A stretch of DNA of 64,000 bases, from NCBI GenBank assembly GCA_958510825.1, contig OY294047.1, positions 6,014,001-6,078,000 on the forward strand. The letters run 5' to 3'. A model generated the notes under the pieces. The model saw nothing but the letters and a program-made list of their open reading frames with translations. It made no database searches and was not told where the DNA came from. Of this stretch, positions 11,881-23,117 are shown one piece after another (within the stretch, counting starts at the first letter, position 1; the number at the start of each line of letters is the position of its first letter). Both the position numbers and the translations under genes were made by a program. The DNA comes from Brachypterus glaber (lineage: Eukaryota > Arthropoda > Insecta > Coleoptera > Kateretidae).

Positions 11881-12546
11881 AAATTAATTTTTATTTAAAT
11901 TTTGAAATGTATATTAAAAATATAACTAAAACAACTTTTTTTGTGCAAATTAAAAAAATAAATAAATTAAAGAATTATTCGTTTTTACGGATTTAGATTA
12001 TCTATTACATCTAAAACATTTTGACAGTCATCACAGTTTAGGCAGTGCCGTACAAAAGAGGTAACTTTTTAACTGGCTAAATTATGTAAAGAATAAGTCT
12101 CCAGTATCGCTTAATATATTGAACCCTTAGAAAAGTCAGTGGTGTTTCAACAATTAGGTAAAAAGGGGAAAATAAAAAAAATATATCTTTTTTTAGTACT
12201 CCACTGACTTCTAAAATTAATTTTTATTTAAATTTTGAAATGTATATTAAAAATATAACTAAAACAACTTTTTTTGTGCAAATTAAAAAAATAAATAAAT
12301 TAAAGAATTATTCGTTTTTACGGATTTAGATTATCTATTACATCTAAAACATTTTGACAGTCATCACAGTTTAGGCAGTGCCGTACAAAAGAGGTAACTT
12401 TTTAACTGGCTAAATTATGTAAAGAATAAGTCTCCAGTATCGCTTAATATATTGAACCCTTAGAAAAGTCAGTGGTGTTTCAACAATTAGGTAAAAAGGG
12501 GAAAATAAAAAAAATATATCTTTTTTTAGTACTCCACTGACTTCTA
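11881..12546. repeat. 333-bp tandem duplication
   Basis: 11881-12213 is repeated at 12214-12546 with no difference noticed. The unit is non-coding and mostly A/T-rich. The identity implies either a very recent duplication or an assembly artefact. Confidence 0.85.
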
Positions 12547-13312
12547 AAATGAAGTCGTTATTATTCTAAGTAACTCACTTCAAGTTCCATCTAAAAATCT
12601 TGTTTCGTTCAGGAGTTACATCAAAAGATATATCCGCAAAATGCCATTTTTGTTAAGCTCTAGCACGAAAACTATAAGACTTAGAGCTTTGTGCCCATAG
12701 ATACTTTTAATCAGTCATTTATGAACTCCAACATACTTAAATTTCAGCAAATTTAACCGGGGGCCATTTCCCATAAGAAATGTACGTGGTCCTTTAAAAT
12801 AGTGTTAAAATTTTTTATAAAAATGAAAGACAGCTTGAAAATTTTTACATTTAAGTTTTGAGAATTTATTTAATCCTTGTTTTAATTCAGAACCTTCCGC
12901 TTACACATATTGGGGCCCCTTTTTATCCCTGTTCGCAAATTTTTGAATCTTAAATATATTTTACTTACCCTGTTTATCTTCATGTTATATTTCTTTAAAT
13001 ATTTCATTCACACATAATTATTTCATTGTATATTAAAGTATTAAGGGCCATATAAACTATTTAATTTAAGTCACGATTTGACGTTTTAATTTACCAAATG
13101 ACAACCTTATGGTAAAACAATTTACATAATATTATATTATAAACAAATATTTTATTTATGTCCTAAGCATTATACGTATATAACTGCCATAAAGATAATA
13201 ATAATTACCTATTATTATTATTGTTATTAATAACACAGGCACACAAAAAAAAGAAAAAGGTCTGTTTCCCCAGACTTTTGACGTAAAGTCTAGTGTGTAA
13301 TTTTTGTTAATA

Positions 13313-13448
13313 CCGTCAAGTGGGGTGACTTCGGATGCTTTTTCGCAACACCCTCTGAACCAAAGTACGTGTGCACAAGTTGTTCAGAGGGCTTTGCGAA
13401 AAAGTGTCCGAAGTCAACCACACCGTCCGAAGTCACCCCACTTGATGG
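13313..13448. mobile_element. 136-bp palindromic MITE with TA duplication
   Basis: Ends CCGTCAAGTGGGGTGACTTC and GAAGTCACCCCACTTGATGG are inverted with one mismatch and flanked by TA. The interior continues as an imperfect hairpin (AACACCCTCTGAAC against GTTCAGAGGG). Confidence 0.8.
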
Positions 13449-13574
13449 TATCTCATATATCAGGTGTCCCACCAGGTTCTTGTCAAGCTATATCTCCCTT
13501 TGCTTACCCACCCCCTTGAAACCACCCCCAATTTTTTCAAATAGCACCCTAGCGTTAGGGCATATCCACAGCCT

Positions 13575-13690
13575 CGCATAAGAACGTAATACAGAACAAT
13601 GCGATGCCGTGATTGGCTTGATGTGCTGCTATATAGCAGCATATACATATGTATCTTGTAAGCCAATCACGGCACCGTGGTGATTACCCC
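13575..13690. repeat. Hairpin repeat related to 50183-50310
   Basis: GATGCCGTGATTGGCTTG (13600-13617) pairs with CAAGCCAATCACGGCA-like sequence at 13660-13674. A diverged copy with the same GTGATTGG and AATCACGGCA blocks lies at 50183-50310. Confidence 0.5.
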
Positions 13691-14256
13691 TGTGGATCCG
13701 CCCCGGGGCTTGAACCCTTAAACGCTACCCATGTCAAGATTATATTATAGCTACCCCGAGAGCTACCCGCTGTTATTGTTTCCTGTTTTTTTTTAATGGG
13801 GGGGGCGTTGCAACGCGTTGGTTTACCTTAACGTTGGTATTGTGCATGTTCTTTTTTTTGTAAAAAAATGGTTTTGATTTAGAATAATACAAAGTATTTG
13901 AATAAATAATTGTAGTTTAAAACCCTCCTGTGGAGGGGTTTGAACACCCAAAACACTTCGTGCGCACGGCCTGGCTCGATAGGCTATCGAGAGCCTTAAT
14001 TTCTATTCTCAATAACCATTTTTAATGTTTAGGCAACCAAAAATACATTTCTGTAAAATCAGTTGCATCTGTTTATGCAAGTAGTTAGACAACCAAAAAT
14101 ATAGTTAAGTGTAAAACTGGTTGCGTCTAGTTTACAAATATTTACATTTTATTTTTAGTGACTAGCGAAAATATAAAATATAAGACATAATTTTTAGAAG
14201 TTTGTGAAAAAACCTAGTGAAAATCACTGTGTGAATTATCTAGGTTTAGTTTTAAA

Positions 14257-17200
14257 ATGGGGTCTCGCGAAGAATGGTGTGCTGACAAGCTCTCCAAATT
14301 ACTCAATGAAGAATTAAGAATAACCACCTTAAACGAAATAAAGGATCATTTAACATCAATACCACAAGAAGAAGCATCAAGAACAGCTAATGTTCTTCAG
14401 TTGCCATTAGTTTTTGACTGCTTAAATGATACAAATACGTAAGTTTTCAATTTTTTAAAACCTAACCTCAAAACTTCTTTGTCAAAGTCATCTTGGTCAA
14501 AGTCTCTGCCAAAGTAAACATCAGAGCCTGGCATGCCGCATACTGCTTAGGCTTTGTCTTTAGTGGTAAATAAGCTTGGGTCTGGCAAAGAAATCTATTT
14601 TTATCTTTTTAGGGAACAAGTTGACTTGGCATGTGAGGTGCTTTCACTATGTATGAACAATTTAAATCTTGGAGAAAGTACCTCCAGGTATGGAGTTTCT
14701 TTAGAAAGAGCCCTTACTCATCCTTATCCAAGTGTTAAACTTATGGCCCTTAAAGAAATTGAACGAAATATAACTAAAAATGAAACATTAAAAGAATTGT
14801 GTCATAGAGAGTCCTTATTAAATAATATCATAAGGTGTATCGGAGATGAGGATCTAGCAGTGGCCAAAAAGGCCTCTAATATTGTTAATATTGCTGGAAA
14901 ATCAGACTATGGCATCAAACATTTGGTTAAAAAAGATACAATTGTAACTTTTGAAGATGTTATGGCCATAAATGAAGTTGTTCGCTTAAGGGCTTATGAG
15001 GTGAGATTTAAAATTTCCTATATATTTTTAAGGTAATAAAATATTATGGATTTTTATTTTAGGTAATAATAAACATCTCCAAAGAAAATGTGGAAAGTTT
15101 TAATGTTTTTGTAAGATTAGGTTTCCTAAATCAGATATTGGAAGAATTAGACAGTAACGATGTTTTACTAAGGATGAACATCTTAGAATTAATAACTCAA
15201 TTAGGATTAAGCCCACATGGATTTAATTTTCTGGAAGACCATAATGTTCTTGACAAGATGTTTTTTTTATTCGACGGGAACAACGATCCCATATCTGTAC
15301 AGTTATGTGAACCAGGTAATACAAAAAAAAATACTGCTGCCATATAGGTCTAGGATTTCTTATAAAAAATGGTCCACCACTGGATATCCACGGACTATAC
15401 ACATGAAACCTTCCTTGTAAAAAAAATTAATAACTATTTTTTTAACCTCCCTAAAGTATATCCACTAGAAACCCATTAGATATCCATGGATGATGGATAT
15501 CTAATGGATATACTTTAGGGAGGTTGAAAGAATAGATGTCCGATGGATATCTCATGCATATCCAGTGCATATCCTGGATATAGGCGGACATTTGGATGTC
15601 CATGGGATATCTAATGGGTATCCAGGCTATCCAATGGCCATAACCAAAAGCCAAACCAAACATATAATTTTGTTACCCTGTGTTTTCTCTTTATTTTAGG
15701 AATCTTAAAATTTTTTGGCCACATGTCTTACTCCAGGCCTATAGAAGTATTATCCAAATATCCTAAATATTTCGACAGATTATTTGCAAATTTAGAAAGT
15801 GGTGACTTAATTATTGTGGGAATTTCTTTGGATACACTTGGCCACATTGCAGAAACAAATGAAGGAAAAATTGCACTAAATTCTACAGGTATGTACATAA
15901 TAATTTTACTGATTACGTCTTTTTTTAGTTATAATAATAATATAAAGGTCCTTTGCTGGCATTTGCTCGCGCTGTCCCCACTTCTATCTCTCTTTCAACT
16001 TCACCTAAGGTTGTAATCTCTTCGCTTCATCACAAACTGTATGTATTTAAATCTAAAAAAAAAAAAACCGTCAGTGCTTTGGTCCCTCCGTCCAGAGGCC
16101 TAGGTTGATCAGTACAGACTATATCATTTAAAAAATCAAAACCAAACTCTAAACTAAAGGTTTTTAGAGAATTATCTACAGAGATTTTTCTTAGTTTTCT
16201 CTACTTTTCAAAATAAGGGTAGTTTACTGATAAAATAAAATCGAAAATTTCGAGTTAAAACAACAAAATCAAAATCTTAAAACCTTACTAGTGTCACTCT
16301 ATCAGTTGTTACTTTTTCTAGTGTTTTGGTGGTTAGCCGTTTGGGTTTCTGAAAGTTTTCTATAAAAAGCCCAAATCAACCAACCACCAAATTACACTAA
16401 CACACCAACTAGACAAAGCAACAACTGATCAAGTGACCCTAAACCTTTCTGCAAATATTCAGTTTATTTATATCATTTTTATGATTTTTTTTAGGTAATA
16501 AAATGCAATATGCAGTAAAAGTAATAACAAAACTGCTCCCATCTCTTCCAACTGACGTTCGTATTAGAGGTCTTAACTGTTTAGAAAATATTATTCAATT
16601 AAAACTGTACAAAACCGACATTTCAAACATTACCAGAAAATGGTATATTCTATTGGGAGATTTACCAATGGAATTTATTTTAAAATATGCGAAAAATCCG
16701 TTTAGTGAAATAAGATTGTCCGGTTTGGGACTTTTAAATGCCGTTTCTGGCCACTATTGGGGACATGAAGATATTAAAAATACACCTGGTAAGTAATAAA
16801 TTCAGGCGCGTAGATATGGGGGGTAGAGGGTGGTGTTTACCCCCCTCCGGTCAAGAATCTTTATTTGTGATATTTTTTTGTTATTTTGGATAAAAAATTT
16901 AAATAATAGTGGGCAATTTTGATTTTTTTTTTTGTTTGATTTTTTTGGTTTAAAATTAAAGCAGTTTTATCACGTTGTATTTATTCCCATATGGGAATAT
17001 ATATGGGAATATATTCCCATAATATCTCTACTTACTCTACTGTTCCAGAACTCGCGTAAAGACACTAAAATGTCTCTACGCGAGTTCTGGAACACCCTGT
17101 ATTATGTAGACTTTTTTGTAAAAATATTTTTTCAATATTTGCAGTTTTGGCGAATGCGTCACTTCAGATGCTTCCTCTTATAGAAATTGATTTTTTCCTG

Positions 17201-20200
17201 TAGTTTTCGAGTCGATCTGATAATTTGTTCTTGAGTTATCCCGCTGACAAAAAACGTAACATCAGACATTCTCTTTAGTATATTATCTTGCATCTAAATA
17301 ATAATTTAAAATATCATAACTTTTTTCGATTTTTTTAGTATTTTTCTAGTAATTCTAAAATTGAAAAAATAACACAGCGCAAATCTTAAAAATATTTTTA
17401 TTATAAATAAAATTTAATAGTAGATGGCTGGACTAGGGTTCTTTATATTAAAAAACGCTTTTTTATTAAAACAGCCGACGTTTCGTTAGCTTTATTCCAA
17501 CTTCTTCAAAAGGCACAAGTAAGTTATGTTTCCTTCGTTAAAATATAACAATTAAGGATTGAAATAAATAAATATATTTATTTCAATTAGGGTTCTTTAT
17601 ATTAAAAAACGCTTTTTTACTAAAACTGCCGACGTTTCGTTGGCTTTATTCCAACTTCTTCAAAAGGCACAAGTAAGTTATGTTTCCTTCGTTAAAATAT
17701 AACAATTAAGGATTGAAATAAATAAATTTATTTATTGAAATAAATAAATTTATTGAAATAAATAAATTTATTGAAATAAATTTATTTATTTCAATCCTTA
17801 ATTGTTATATTTTAACGAAGGAAACATAACTTACTTGTGCCTTTTGAAGAAGTTAGAATAAAGCCAACGAAACGTCGGCAGTTTTAGTAAAAAGCGTTTT
17901 TTAATATAAAGAACCCTAATCCAGCCATCTACTATCTAATATTATTGTTGGGTTACCAAACCGAGCTTAAAATTTAATAACTTTTAAATATTTTGATGAA
18001 AATACAAACGAAAAAAGTTATTTAGCTACCATAGGCAGAATTCGGAAGTGGGCATGTCGGGACAACGCATTGTGGTCCAGAATTCAAAAAACAATTTTCT
18101 TCCGCCCCTGAATATAAATTTTTACCCCACGCCGCCAACTTAATTGCCCAAATTCCGCCTGTGTTAGTTGGTAATACAGCAATACCTATAATACAAGATA
18201 ATTTATCACTATATTATGTATGTACAGTTTTTTTTTCAATATACAATCCTGCATGTAAGTCTTATTAAGACGTTTATATATTTTATATAAATTTATGCAT
18301 CTTATATGCAGGACTAAACCTAATTCTATTGCCCCTTAATTTTACAGCATGGGGTAATAAACAGTCTCTAACATAACAACCTCTTTTTTCCAAAGTCCAT
18401 GCCGAAAATTTATATTCCTGATCTTTAGTACAATTTATAGCTATCCATCCTGCATTTGATAAAACCACATCCTTGCAGGAAACTGCATTATTATTAGAAT
18501 TTACAATAAAATCCCTAGCTTTTTCCAAACCTGGCCATTTTGAGAGCCTGTCCGAATCACCAGCAGGTACCCTAAATAACTCTGTGCCATTGCATTGTTT
18601 GTAAACCTCATCAGCTTCAGATGTTTCACAAATTGTTATGGGTAATTCATTTGAACAAAATACTGTTAATCGTACTGAACCATTTCCTTCAGTATAATCC
18701 AACCGGGCTAAACCTGCAATAAATAAGGTTTGTCCAGATTGAATACAATAGGTTTGTGATCTGATTAGTTCTTTAGGTAGGGTTAACATTAATTCGTCTG
18801 TTGTCAATAGGTTTATGATTTGGTCGGGTTGTACAACACCAGGAGTGTCAAAACACCATCTAGTTAAATTATATTCAGGATTTTTTTCATTGATGCCTAA
18901 TTTTAACCTGCCAGCTGCTCCAGAGTTGGTATGAACAGTAAATGCGTCCTCTTGCTCATCTTCGATGGTGTTTTTATCATATGACCGATCGATATGACCA
19001 ATTAAAGTTGCATATTTTGGCAAGTTGTGCTTTTTAAGTTGTTCACTACGAAGTTTGTTTTCCTCTGCTTCGATATTTTTAGTGTTTGTTAAGCGTTGGT
19101 GTCTGAGGTACATTCTGTATCCTGAAGGGTTTGTTATTGGAAATTTTAGCAAGTTTAAGGTTGTGCCAGGCCATAAACTGGTGGTTGCTCGTTGGATTAG
19201 ATCACTTGCTTGTATCTTACAATAATCTGACTGTAGTAATACATTAAATAGTGAAGATTTTCCCACATTCGTGCAACCAACTATAAAAACATCACCTCTA
19301 TGTTTCCAAGTAGACTGTAAGGCTGTTATTAAATCCTCAATGCCATAACCAGTTTTTGCTGATATTAATAAAACATTTTTAATATTAGCAGTGGCAAAAC
19401 CAGATATTTTACAATGATCAAAGAGATTCTGTTTTATTCTCATTAAATATTTCTTTTCATCTTTTGGAAGTAGATCAACCTTATTTCCTACTATAACAAT
19501 TGGAGTTTTCGGGCCTAAAATATCGGCAACTCCAGGCCAAATTGAACACGGGAAATCTGTCAAATCTACCATCAATACAACTAAAGCCCTGTGGTGGTGA
19601 ATTGTAGTCAGAATTTTTGGGTAATCATCAGGTGTAACTTGCACCTGAAGTGCTAAATTATAATGTTTCAAAAAATAACATCGCTGGCAAATAATTGATT
19701 CTAATGTAGCCCCACCTTTTTTCCAATGATTTTTAAATATTTCTGAAGGAATATAACCAGGTATTGCAGTATCCTTACAATGCAATAGCGCTCCGCAGCC
19801 TCCACAGGGTACATTACTGATCTTACTTGCTGGGTCAGGTGTACCGTAGTTTATTTTACATGTATCCATACTTTCCTCTTCTTCTATGTTACCCGGATCT
19901 TCATAGTTATCATATGCTGACATCCAGTTGTGCATTTCTTTACTTAATTCGTATCGTTTTTGTACTTCTTCATTTATTATTGTAGATCTCTCTTTACGAT
20001 CAGTTTCTTTATGATCGGTCTCATTACAATTATGCTCAATATTTTCAACTGTATTAATTTGTTGACTTGTATCAAAAGGAAATTGTGTTTCAGTTTGTAT
20101 ATTTTCTTCAGTCTTTGTTTCTGTTTCGACATTTTTTTTGTCTATATCAATATTTAAATATCTTAAGCTGATCGGTAAAGGTTGTATCGTTTGGAATTTT

Positions 20201-22375
20201 GTTTTTAATTGTTCCATTTCTTTTTTATATTTATTAAGTATTATTTTATTTCTTTTATATCCAAAACGTAGTTTTCCACTTTCGATAACACTGTTGTAAA
20301 TTAGTTTATTTTCATTTTTTTCTATCAGTTTCTCCAATTCTTTATTTTCCCTTATGTTAAGTGCTTGTCTGTTTGACCTGTACCTGAGTACATTCTTTAT
20401 CACATATTTATTTACATATATTCGGCTATTTGGCAAGTTTTTGAAATATAGAGACCACATTTTTGTATTGAAAATTCACTTTGATTTAAGGTTAGGTTAC
20501 GGTCAAACAAAGCGCTGTTGTCAAATTTCTATTATTTCTCACTTAAGCTTATTAGAGTCACTCCACACGGCGGCGGTTTGTTGTTGTTGGAAAAAACCTG
20601 GGGGCTACGGTCAAAATGGATAAAAACTATTAGGTATTATAGTTATTGTTTTATACATCGTCCCCCCAGTATTGGTTTGTCGTATCTCCATTTTAAGACA
20701 TTTTGAGATTTTTACATATTTGTATATCTACAGTTAAGTACTTTAGTGTCCAACAAACATTTTATCAATATACAATGTACAATGTACATGCTTAAATTTA
20801 TTAAATAAATTGTCCACAACATATTTTAAAATTTCAATATTGTTTTGTCGTATCTCCATTTTTAAGAGAAGATAGCATTTAATCAAAAATATTATCCTAA
20901 ATAAAAAAATATAAATATAATTACACTATAGTAGTAGTTATTATTATAATAATAGTGTGAAAACAGGTTAATTAAACAAAAATTGTTACCTGAAACTTAG
21001 TTCTTACATCATTTGGGTATTTTGTTTACAAAAAAATAATTCTTTTCCGAACTTTGGTCAAATTTCAACCTAATATCGTTTTGTTTAAATTAAAAATCAT
21101 TTTTAATCCAAACAGTAGTTAAATTACAGCTGCGAAGGCAAAAAAAGTAGTGGTTTTGAATGTCATACCTGTTTTTTCGAATAATTTAGGAACTATTAAA
21201 CCCATAAAAAAATAAAAGCGATATAATTTAAACTAAACTACCTTTTAAATAATGTCACATCATTTCAATCACATCATGATGTGTAACTTGTTTCAACCCA
21301 GGTAGCAAGGGATGTTATATTACAAGAAATTAACATCACTTTTGGGTGTATTTTTAAACTAAATCATAACATCACATAATATTGAAAAATAACATGTATT
21401 TAACATCACATACAACGTAACACGTGAGACGTGACAACCATGTTATTTAATAACAAATATTTAGCAACGCTGTGAATATATCGCATGTCACATATTAACG
21501 TGGCTTTCACATGAATGTCATGTTATTTTGCTTCTCACCGGCGTTCGAAGCAAAATTGATATTAGATGATGTTGATAGAGTAAATTATTATAAGGAAATT
21601 GTATACACATTATACGATTTCCAATGGATAGGGGGCTCTGCCGGGCTTCTCAAGACAACGGACACGGATTAAAGGAATATATTCTCGGCTTAATCTGCAA
21701 TTTCGTATTTAGAATCTATCTGTTTCAATCTGATTGTTTCAATTACTGTTTGATTTTAAATCCGATTTTTTTTTATAGGGTTATAGCGTTTTTAATGGTT
21801 TTATTTAGAAAAAGCTAATATCCTAGGATATTATTTAAATATTAAAGTACCAGTAACGGCATCCATAAGATATTAGATATAATAGCGCAGAAATGTGGAT
21901 TTATGATGTCACAAACACGTTATTTTCGGGATGTCATTATGTGATGTTATTAGGGGCGGACTTAGGACATCCCCACCATGCTACATTCTTGTTAAATGAG
22001 ACTACAATCTTAACATCACATGTCACATATTAACGTGGCTTTCACGTGAATGTCATGTTATTTTGCTACCTGGGAAGTTACTTGCAAGTCCAAACCAAGC
22101 GCTCTGTTGTGTAAAACAGGCCTCGTCCCTTACTATTACGCATGACTGGATGGACTAGCAGTGTTTTTTTTTTTTCAGGTTTAATAGAGTTTCTTTTGGA
22201 CAGAAGCATTGAACATTCAAAAGAATGCAAAGAAATTAAATACGAAATTATTAAGCAACTAGCCAAAAGCGAAGTTTTTGACCAATCCACAAGCAGCTTG
22301 CTTAAAGAATATGTGAAGGAAGGACCTTTTTACGTAAGAGCCATTACAGAAGTAGCCATTGAAGGAGACGACTAG
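14257..22375 (+). CDS. PSMD5: 26S proteasome non-ATPase regulatory subunit 5 (S5b), six exons
   Basis: PSMD5/S5b is a HEAT/armadillo-type chaperone that binds the Rpt base subunits during assembly of the 19S regulatory particle. Exons: 14257-14438, 14613-15000, 15063-15315, 15700-15888, 16495-16788, 22179-22375. Every junction has GT/AG ends and the phases agree, giving 500 residues; vertebrate PSMD5 is about 504. Diagnostic stretches are GILKFFGHMS (exon 4), LRLRAYEV-like VRLRAYEV (end of exon 2), the exon 5-6 junction TPGLIEFLLDRSIEH and the C-terminal EGPFYVRAITEVAIEG. The start is the first ATG, followed by the expected helical N-terminus. The last intron is 5.4 kb and holds the NOA1 gene on the other strand. 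Identity comes from remembered family sequence; the splice sites are seen directly. Confidence 0.93.
15444..15640. mobile_element. Palindrome-array element, GGATATCC type, partial, in PSMD5 intron 3
   Basis: Rich in GGATATC and ATATCCA words. It matches the right half of the element at 27001-28090: AACCTCCCTAAAGTATATCC here against AACCTCCCCAAAGTATATCC at 27792, and the shared tract GGATATAGGCGGACATTTGG. Neither outer terminus is present. Confidence 0.65.
16291..16442. mobile_element. Small foldback MITE in PSMD5 intron 4
   Basis: Left AGTGTCACTCTATCAGTTGTT and right AACAACTGATCAAGTGACCCT are inverted with a few mismatches. The inner pieces also pair (GGTTAGCCGTTTGGG with CCCAAATCAACCAACC). 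Confidence 0.6.
17036..17100. mobile_element. Hairpin with CAGGGTGTTCC-type end
   Basis: TGTTCCAGAACTCGCGTA (17041-17058) pairs perfectly with TACGCGAGTTCTGGAACA (17078-17095), with a short loop. The outer right side ends ACCCTGTA, the common end of small mariner-like elements. Confidence 0.6.
17419..17933. mobile_element. Composite palindrome with hammerhead-like cores (Penelope-type repeat)
   Basis: A unit of about 145 bp occurs twice directly (17434-17580, 17588-17735) and once inverted (about 17770-17918). The outer boundary TAGATGGCTGGA is inverted at 17922. Each unit carries a hammerhead-ribozyme-like core: TTGAAGA, a stem of GTTGG with CCAAC, then CGAAAC (+ strand at 17844-17873; - strand in the two direct copies at 17473-17513 and 17628-17669). 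Hammerhead motifs are known in the terminal repeats of Penelope-like elements. The conserved C3 of CUGANGA is U here, so activity is doubtful. Confidence 0.6.
18283..20460 (-). CDS. NOA1: NOA1, mitochondrial circularly permuted GTPase (YqeH family)
   Basis: One uninterrupted frame of 725 residues; vertebrate NOA1 is about 700. NOA1 is a mitochondrial GTPase needed for ribosome assembly and organelle translation. The basic, Asp/Glu-poor N-terminus (first ~30 residues) suits a mitochondrial targeting signal. A zinc site is formed by CGGC (219-222) and CQRC (258-261). GTPase motifs occur in permuted order: G4 NKVD (326-329), G5 SAK (368-370), G1 GCTNVGKS (395-402), a G2 region around TTSLWPGTT (426-434), G3 DTPG (538-541). 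This G4-G5-G1-G2-G3 order is the mark of YqeH/NOA1 proteins. The gene lies wholly within the last intron of PSMD5 on the opposite strand. No intron is visible. Residues 100-200 are low-complexity and acidic. Confidence 0.94.
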   Translation of the reverse strand: MWSLYFKNLPNSRIYVNKYVIKNVLRYRSNRQALNIRENKELEKLIEKNENKLIYNSVIESGKLRFGYKRNKIILNKYKKEMEQLKTKFQTIQPLPISLRYLNIDIDKKNVETETKTEENIQTETQFPFDTSQQINTVENIEHNCNETDHKETDRKERSTIINEEVQKRYELSKEMHNWMSAYDNYEDPGNIEEEESMDTCKINYGTPDPASKISNVPCGGCGALLHCKDTAIPGYIPSEIFKNHWKKGGATLESIICQRCYFLKHYNLALQVQVTPDDYPKILTTIHHHRALVVLMVDLTDFPCSIWPGVADILGPKTPIVIVGNKVDLLPKDEKKYLMRIKQNLFDHCKISGFATANIKNVLLISAKTGYGIEDLITALQSTWKHRGDVFIVGCTNVGKSSLFNVLLQSDYCKIQASDLIQRATTSLWPGTTLNLLKFPITNPSGYRMYLRHQRLTNTKNIEAEENKLRSEQLKKHNLPKYATLIGHIDRSYDKNTIEDEQEDAFTVHTNSGAAGRLKLGINEKNPEYNLTRWCFDTPGVVQPDQIINLLTTDELMLTLPKELIRSQTYCIQSGQTLFIAGLARLDYTEGNGSVRLTVFCSNELPITICETSEADEVYKQCNGTELFRVPAGDSDRLSKWPGLEKARDFIVNSNNNAVSCKDVVLSNAGWIAINCTKDQEYKFSAWTLEKRGCYVRDCLLPHAVKLRGNRIRFSPAYKMHKFI
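20660..20870. repeat. Short duplicated motif upstream of NOA1
   Basis: The tract TTTGTCGTATCTCCATTTT, preceded by a TATTG-like word, occurs at 20671-20696 and again at 20836-20862. Function unknown. Confidence 0.4.
21297..22074. mobile_element. Palindrome-array element, ACATCA/TGATGT type, in PSMD5 last intron
   Basis: Ends CCCAGGTAGCAAG and TTGCTACCTGGG are inverted. The interior is full of variants of TAACATCACAT and ATGTGATGTTA. A ~48-bp tract beginning ATGTCACATATTAACGTGGC occurs at 21486 and again at 22020. The element ends 104 bp before the last PSMD5 exon. Just outside the left end, ATCACATCATGATGTGTAAC (21268-21287) carries the same motif. Confidence 0.65.
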
Positions 22376-22401
22376 CCTTTATGGCTAAACTATATTAGTT
22401 A

Positions 22402-22711
22402 TAATCAGACGCCGGAATAAATAGGACATTGGTAGTATATACCAGTACCGGGTTTAAAATTATTGGCATTTCATAATATTCTGTTAATTGAATTATTATT
22501 TTTGTATACTTTTACAATGTTATTAAAACGATTCTATCGTTTTCTATATGGAAAATTCAAAAGAATCGTATAGATTCCGATTGAAACTCTTAACGGAATC
22601 TATATGGTATTTTAACAGGGTACTTGGATGGGCTGTACGTCGTACGTAATTTTCAATACGCGTGCGATCCTATATTTTTTCATTTGTCCTATTTCTTCCG
22701 GGGTCTGATTA
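22402..22711. mobile_element. 310-bp MITE in the PSMD5 3' end
   Basis: Left TAATCAGACGCCGGAATAAA and right (complement TAATCAGACCCCGGAAGAAA) are inverted copies followed on both sides by ATAGGACA, and flanked by TA. It starts 26 bases after the PSMD5 stop codon. Confidence 0.7.
22416..22421 (+). terminator. Putative PSMD5 poly(A) signal AATAAA
   Basis: This is the first AATAAA after the PSMD5 stop, about 40 bases downstream. It lies inside the left terminal repeat of the MITE at 22402-22711. Use is inferred, not shown. Confidence 0.45.
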
Positions 22712-23117
22712 TAATATTAAGAATTATTTTTATTATTTGTTTAAATTATTATGTTACTAATATTATAATATAACAATATGTAACCGCGGTAGTATAACTT
22801 ATCAGCATTTATTTTGTTTATAATTTTTTTACATTAAATGTATAAAATTTTCTAAAATGTATTTGATTACTAATTTCCCATAACAGATTTTGGGATTTTG
22901 TTATCCTTTTAATGTTTCCATAATATACGACTTCAACGGCGGCGATATTTGAAAGTTCACAAAAATTTTGCGAGATGAAACTTCATCACGCAGTTTACCA
23001 GTCATATGCAGAATTGCGGCGAACAATAAATTTCTATAATAATAAATACAGCAGTCCGCCTGCCAGTAGTCTCATCTCGTAAATTATGTAGTATAATAAA
23101 AATGTTTATCTATTTTT

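Noticed and set aside
15451..15663. 70-codon open frame on the - strand inside PSMD5 intron 3
   Set aside because: It is a translation of GGATATCC-type repeats (peptide periodicity of YP/DI words) within a mobile element.
17036..17100. Possible microRNA precursor hairpin
   Set aside because: The near-perfect arms end in ACCCTGTA, the terminus of small mariner-like elements; a MITE end explains it better.
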